From assembly GCF_947077775.1 (NCBI RefSeq), contig NZ_CAMTTE010000001.1, forward strand, positions 620,001 through 684,000: a stretch of DNA of 64,000 nt, in the 5' to 3' direction. Below are positions 59,878-64,000 of the stretch, in pieces. Position 1 is the first letter of the stretch, and each line of letters opens with the position of its first letter. The notes beneath the pieces are model-generated. The model worked only from the letters and a program-made list of their open reading frames with translations, did not search any database and was not told the origin of the DNA. The translations under genes and the position numbers were made by a program. This DNA is from Salinibacter pepae. GTDB taxonomy: Bacteria > Bacteroidota > Rhodothermia > Rhodothermales > Salinibacteraceae.

Positions 59878-62800
59878 TTAGAAGTTGTAGCGGACGCCAA
59901 ACTTCATCTGCCACTGCGAGCTGTAGGTCGAACCGGTCCGGATCTCGTCGAAGATCTCGTCCTGGTTGAGCGTGCGGATTTGATCGGCCACGCCGTCGCC
60001 GTTGGTGTCCACCGCATTGTCGATCACGCCCTGGGCCGTGTAGACCGGCGTCAGGTTCATGCCCGCGGGGTTCCCCTCCTCGGGGTTTTCGCCCGGGGGA
60101 TTCTCAAACCCGTTGAAGGAGGTCAGATTCACCTGGTTGAGCCCGGCGTAGCGCTCGCCCCAGTCCGTGCCGAACACATCGCCCAGCAGACTGGAGAAGT
60201 TGAACACGTTCGCCGTCAGCTCCACGCTCTGCCGGCGTCCCAGCAGCTCCTGGAAGATTTCGAGGCGGAGGTTGAGGTCCACGACTCCTTCCCACGGCGA
60301 CCGGTCGGCGTTGCGCGAGGTGTACTCGCCACGCTTCCGGCTCAGGTAGTCGTTCTGGCGGATAAACTGATCAAGCGCCGCGGCCTGTTGCTCGGCCGTG
60401 ATGGTCGGTCCGGTCTCTTGATCAATGTCCGAGAACTCCAGACTGCTGGCCGTCCGCGGCACGTAGAACAGCGAATTCGCCTCGCCTCGCTCCTGGACCA
60501 TGTTCTCGCTGCCGCCGATCACGTAGGAGAACGGCCGTCCGGACTGGCCATCGTAGATCAGCGTCGTCGTAAGGGCAAACCGGTCTCCCAGCTGCTGGCG
60601 GTAGGAGAACCGCCCCAGGACACGGTGACCGGGCGAGAAGTCCGACCGGGCCAGGTCGAGGCTGTTGGCGCCGTCGACGTGCTCCACACCGTCCCAGAGC
60701 GAGTTCACCTGGGAGGAGAGCCCGTCGTTTACGGAATAGGACTCCCCGTAGGTGTAGGACACGTCGGTCCGCAGGCCGCTGTTTTCCGTCACGATGCCCT
60801 CAAACGTTTTTCGGAGCCGGGCCGTGAGGTTGTAGGAGTATCCGCGGCTCGTATTCCCCACGCGGTGGATGTTTGAGTAGCGCGTGTCGATGCGCTGGTC
60901 GCCGGCCTGTGTGTACTCGCTGTTTCCCGGGCCGTACTCCTCCGGCACCCAGATGGGCCGGTTGTCGGGCCCGTTCAGCGTTTCGTTGGCCGGGCGCAGG
61001 TTCACGTTCGTGACCAGGACGTTTTTGAGGGTGTTGGAGTACTGCGCCTCAAACGTTCCCACGATGCCGCCCGGCAGTTCCTGATCCACTCCGATCGAGG
61101 TGCGCCAGAAGCGAGGGTTGAAGTAGTTCTCCTCAAACATTTCCAGGCGCCCGCTCGGGATGAGGTCCGTGGGGCTACGGTCCGAGACGTCGGCCACCGT
61201 CAGCCCGTTCTCGGGATTCGGCCGGAACGGCACGTCGTCCACGATGAAGTCCACGCTTCCGGTATTCGTGCCATTGTTGAGGTACATGCCGCCGGGCCAG
61301 ACGAACGGCTGCCGGCTGGTAAAGACCCCGGTTCCGCCTCGAAGTTGCGTCTGGTCGTCCCCGAACACGTCGAAGTTGAAGCCGAAGCGCGGCGCCCAGT
61401 GGAGCACCGGATCCGGCGTGTCTCCCGGCCGGGCCCCGTTCATCGAGTAGTAATCCTTGATGGCGGGAATCGTCGTGTTGCGCGGGTTCAGCTGTGGGGA
61501 GGCGTCGTCCGGAACGGCCGGGTTGTCCTGGTTGGCGTACGCCGGATCGTCCAGGTACACCGGGATGTCGACCCGAAGGCCCCCCGTGATCGTCAGGCGC
61601 TCACTCGCCGTCCATTCGTCCTGCACGTACAGGCTGGTGTTGAGCGCGCGGAAGGCGCCCTCTGCGCTCGTGTTGTCGCCGACCACCTCTTCGAACTGGC
61701 CGGATCCCGGGGTATTATCTTGAAGCGAGAAGGCGCGGGCGAAGAGGCTCGTCGCGGGCTCGTTCGGGTACTGCCCGCAGTCGAAGAACGGATGTCCTTC
61801 GACCCCCTGCGCCCCACTTGAGGCACACAAGGTTTGGGCGAACTCGTCCATCGAGGTGCCGTTGTCCCCGGCCAGAAAGTCCGAGAACTGGTACCAGCCG
61901 TAGTTAAAGGGGACGAACCGGTTGGCCAGGTCGTAGAGCTCGTTGTGCGTCCCAACGGTGACGGTGTGATCCCCCAGGAAGAAGTTGAAGTCATTCGTGA
62001 GGGTGAAGACCTCCTGCTTGAGGAAGTTGACCGTCGAGAACGGCTCGCCGCCGAGCGAGATGTCTGCCCCGCCGTCGAAGATATCGATGGTCGGGAAGGG
62101 CTGACTGAGGTTCGTGTCCCGGTCGTCCTCTACGTTTTTGTAGCTGAGAATCAGCTTGTTGGCGTAGTCATTTCCGAACGTGCTGTTCAGCTCCAGCGCG
62201 CCGATGTGCGTCGTGTTCGGGAAGACCTCATTCCGGCTGGAGAAGGACAGTGCACTGTTGCCGCCCCCGAAGGCGTCCACGTTCTCGGAACTCGAGTAGC
62301 TGTAGCGCGCACTCAGGCGGTGATTCTGGCTGATGTTCCAGTCAATCTTCCCCAGGAACTTGTCGCTGTCGAGCGTGGTGGTCTGCCCCCGGAAACTGCC
62401 GGGGTCGTACCGGTTGCCGACCGTTCGTTCAAGAAAGGTCAAGAGGTCCTGCACGTCCTGCTCCGTCTGAATGGCCGTTCCCTGGAAGTCGCCGTCCGGT
62501 CCCAGCGTGCTCTGGAACGGCTGCGGGGAGGACTCTCGATTGATGTCGAAGTTGACGAAGAAGAAGAGCTCGTCCTCGACGATAGGGCCGCCGAAGCGTC
62601 CCACGTAGCGCTCATTGGTAAAGTCCGGAAACCCGCCGTCGGGGAGGTCCTCCGTGACGTTCTGGTCCCGATACTCGAAGGCCACCGACCCCTTGTACTG
62701 GTTCGTCCCGCTTCGCGTGATGGCGTTGATGGCCCCGCCGCCAAAATAGCTCTGCGTGACGTCGTAGGGGGAAATCTCAATGTTGAAGCTCTTGATCGCA

Positions 62801-63471
62801 TCGGTGCTGATCGGCGAGGCGCCCGTCTGCCCGCCATCGGTGCCCTGCGCCGAAAGGCCGAAGACATCGTTGCTCACCGCCCCGTCAATGAAGATGGAAT
62901 TGTACCGGTTGTTCTGGCCGGCAATCGAGATTGAGGAGCCGTCGTCGTCGCTGTTGCCGACGATGGCCTGGGGCACGAAGCGCGCGAAGTCCGCAATCTC
63001 ACGGTCCATGGTCGGCGCGGTCTCCACCTCCTCCTCCGAGATGTTGGTGGAGAGGCCTTTGCGGCTCTCGTCGAACACGGCGCCCTGTTCTCCCACGACC
63101 GTCACTTCGTCCATCTGCTCGGTCTGCGGCTGGAGTTGGAAGCGAAACTCTCGCGTCTCCCCAAGGTCAAGCTGCACCTGGGTCTCGCGCCTGGACTGGT
63201 AGCCGACGAACGAGGCCGTGATGGTGTAGGGCCCCCCCACGCGCACATTGGCGAGGGTGAACTGCCCGTCCGCACCGGTCGATGTGCCGTAGCGCGATCC
63301 GCTCGGCTCGTGCACGGCCACGACATTGGCGCCCGGGAGTGGGGCCTCGTTCTCATCGAGGATCGTGCCACTGATTGTTGCCGAGGTGACGCCTTGACCG
63401 TGGGCGGCCGGCGGCCAGGCGAGAAGGCCCGCGAGCAAAAGCAGGGGTATGATTGTAGCCCAACGTTTCAT
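59878..63471 (-). CDS. Oar-like TonB-dependent outer-membrane protein
   Basis: The 1197-residue protein has a signal peptide (MKRWATIIPLLLLAGLLAWPPAAHGQ) and a carboxypeptidase-regulatory-like domain (ATISGTILDENEAPLPGANVVAV, TLANVRVGGPYTITASFVGYQSRRETQVQL, ~30-110). The plug lacks a canonical TonB box but has IADFARFVPQAIVG, SISIAGQNNRYNSIFIDGAVSNDVFGL and VTQSYFGGGAINAITRSGTNQYKGSVAFEYR. A very long barrel follows. Oar/SusC-like 'OmpA-related' proteins of Bacteroidota and myxobacteria transport large ligands or take part in protein export. Its terminal residues are MKFGVRYNF, typical of outer-membrane barrels. Substrate unknown. Confidence 0.85.
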   Translation of the reverse strand: MKRWATIIPLLLLAGLLAWPPAAHGQGVTSATISGTILDENEAPLPGANVVAVHEPSGSRYGTSTGADGQFTLANVRVGGPYTITASFVGYQSRRETQVQLDLGETREFRFQLQPQTEQMDEVTVVGEQGAVFDESRKGLSTNISEEEVETAPTMDREIADFARFVPQAIVGNSDDDGSSISIAGQNNRYNSIFIDGAVSNDVFGLSAQGTDGGQTGASPISTDAIKSFNIEISPYDVTQSYFGGGAINAITRSGTNQYKGSVAFEYRDQNVTEDLPDGGFPDFTNERYVGRFGGPIVEDELFFFVNFDINRESSPQPFQSTLGPDGDFQGTAIQTEQDVQDLLTFLERTVGNRYDPGSFRGQTTTLDSDKFLGKIDWNISQNHRLSARYSYSSSENVDAFGGGNSALSFSSRNEVFPNTTHIGALELNSTFGNDYANKLILSYKNVEDDRDTNLSQPFPTIDIFDGGADISLGGEPFSTVNFLKQEVFTLTNDFNFFLGDHTVTVGTHNELYDLANRFVPFNYGWYQFSDFLAGDNGTSMDEFAQTLCASSGAQGVEGHPFFDCGQYPNEPATSLFARAFSLQDNTPGSGQFEEVVGDNTSAEGAFRALNTSLYVQDEWTASERLTITGGLRVDIPVYLDDPAYANQDNPAVPDDASPQLNPRNTTIPAIKDYYSMNGARPGDTPDPVLHWAPRFGFNFDVFGDDQTQLRGGTGVFTSRQPFVWPGGMYLNNGTNTGSVDFIVDDVPFRPNPENGLTVADVSDRSPTDLIPSGRLEMFEENYFNPRFWRTSIGVDQELPGGIVGTFEAQYSNTLKNVLVTNVNLRPANETLNGPDNRPIWVPEEYGPGNSEYTQAGDQRIDTRYSNIHRVGNTSRGYSYNLTARLRKTFEGIVTENSGLRTDVSYTYGESYSVNDGLSSQVNSLWDGVEHVDGANSLDLARSDFSPGHRVLGRFSYRQQLGDRFALTTTLIYDGQSGRPFSYVIGGSENMVQERGEANSLFYVPRTASSLEFSDIDQETGPTITAEQQAAALDQFIRQNDYLSRKRGEYTSRNADRSPWEGVVDLNLRLEIFQELLGRRQSVELTANVFNFSSLLGDVFGTDWGERYAGLNQVNLTSFNGFENPPGENPEEGNPAGMNLTPVYTAQGVIDNAVDTNGDGVADQIRTLNQDEIFDEIRTGSTYSSQWQMKFGVRYNF

Positions 63472-63885
63472 GATGGACAAAGGAGTTGTTAAAGCGAAAG
63501 CGAATAGAAGGAGTGCCAGCGACAAAGTCCATGGCGGCCCGCTCCCCGCGCCGCCCGGTGTGCCTCATGGGCTGAGGCTTGAACATGAACCACTCAGACG
63601 ATACGAACCATGCCCCGCTTTTGCCACCCATCTTTTTTAAGATATTGTGCCTCGCACGTCCTTAATGTCGGGATAATGGTTTCGTAATGGTCGATTACGT
63701 CTCGGATACAAGCTTTTCAAACTCCACGCCGGGCCGGAGGGGACGTGCCACGACATTGCAGCGTTCTCCAGCGTGTCGCCCTGACGCACTGGTGGAGGAC
63801 CTACCAGTCGTGTCCCGAGGTGCGACCGGCTTCCACACTCAGGGCGACGGACGGCCTACGGTGCGCGATGCGCTCCAACGGTGCG
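63472..63885. promoter_or_regulatory. 414-bp intergenic stretch with a probable promoter
   Basis: No gene is evident. On the minus strand TATCTTA at 63644-63638 resembles a -7 element for the Oar-like gene, giving a leader of about 160 nt. No clear -33 TTG was found. Confidence 0.3.
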
Positions 63886-64000
63886 CTACAGCGCCCCCGG
63901 CACCAGCAGCGTCGCCACGAGGCCCGAGAGGACCACGCCGTCAAACGTACCCGCCCCGCCGATGCTGGCCATCCCGGTGCCGATGTCGGCGATGTCGCCG
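63886..64000 (-). CDS. C-terminus of a DUF1614-like membrane protein
   Basis: The last 38 codons of a gene entering from the right. They read DIADIGTGMASIGGAGTFDGVVLSGLVATLLVPGAL, the typical end of DUF1614-type integral membrane proteins ('SIGGAGtfDGi'). The start lies outside the window. Function unknown. Confidence 0.6.
   Translation of the reverse strand, partial: GDIADIGTGMASIGGAGTFDGVVLSGLVATLLVPGAL

Noticed and set aside
1-64000. CRISPR array
   Set aside because: No series of evenly spaced direct repeats was found anywhere in the window, and no cas gene was recognised.

Overview
The window looks like chromosome of a Salinibacter-type halophilic bacterium (Rhodothermota/Bacteroidota). 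This is an inference from the very high GC, the strongly acidic proteins, the TonB/carboxypeptidase-like outer-membrane receptors, the GIN-domain (DUF2807) and DUF547 proteins, and the set of isoprenoid genes. Most of it is ordinary housekeeping DNA, with one clear genomic island in the middle.

Layout. 1-9.2 kb: PTS enzyme I (cut by the edge) and HPr, a trans-prenyl diphosphate synthase, adenylate kinase, two small envelope-type proteins, an Nfu N-domain protein, a LuxC-like protein without its catalytic cysteine, IspH, a methyltransferase and an M20 peptidase. 9.37-24.19 kb: an island in a tRNA-Leu(CAA) gene. The complete tRNA is at the left end and a copy of its 3' part at the right end. 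The island carries a tyrosine integrase, a small excisionase-like HTH protein, an XRE regulator, a DnaE-like polymerase that lacks the PHP domain and is interrupted by a full intein, a divergent family-A DNA polymerase-like protein, a LacI-type regulator in tandem with a 5-methylcytosine methyltransferase and a candidate restriction endonuclease, and a decayed second recombinase. A near-identical 19-nt repeat lies about 100 bp inside each att site.

24.7-37.6 kb: a flippase-like membrane protein, a likely zinc-uptake cluster (ZIP transporter, COG0523 GTPase, TonB receptor, small exported Cys/His protein), a NUDIX hydrolase, a run of exported proteins and an M1 peptidase, a second ZIP paralogue and tRNA-Asp. 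37.8-47.6 kb: FmdB-like protein, 2Fe-2S ferredoxin, IPP isomerase, DUF547 protein, GatB, a lipoprotein with a redox-dead thioredoxin fold, a phospholipid-methyltransferase-like protein, triosephosphate isomerase, class I aldolase and a sucrase/ferredoxin-like protein. 47.8-64 kb: an AAA+ ATPase, three tandem exported amidohydrolases (two without the HxH metal motif), nadB-nadC-nadA, an exported propeller-like protein, a very large Oar-like TonB receptor, and the end of a DUF1614-like gene.

The genes worth most attention are in the island: the headless, intein-bearing DnaE, the neighbouring family-A polymerase relative with altered active-site residues, and the LacI-linked restriction-modification module. 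No phage structural, conjugation or CRISPR genes were seen.
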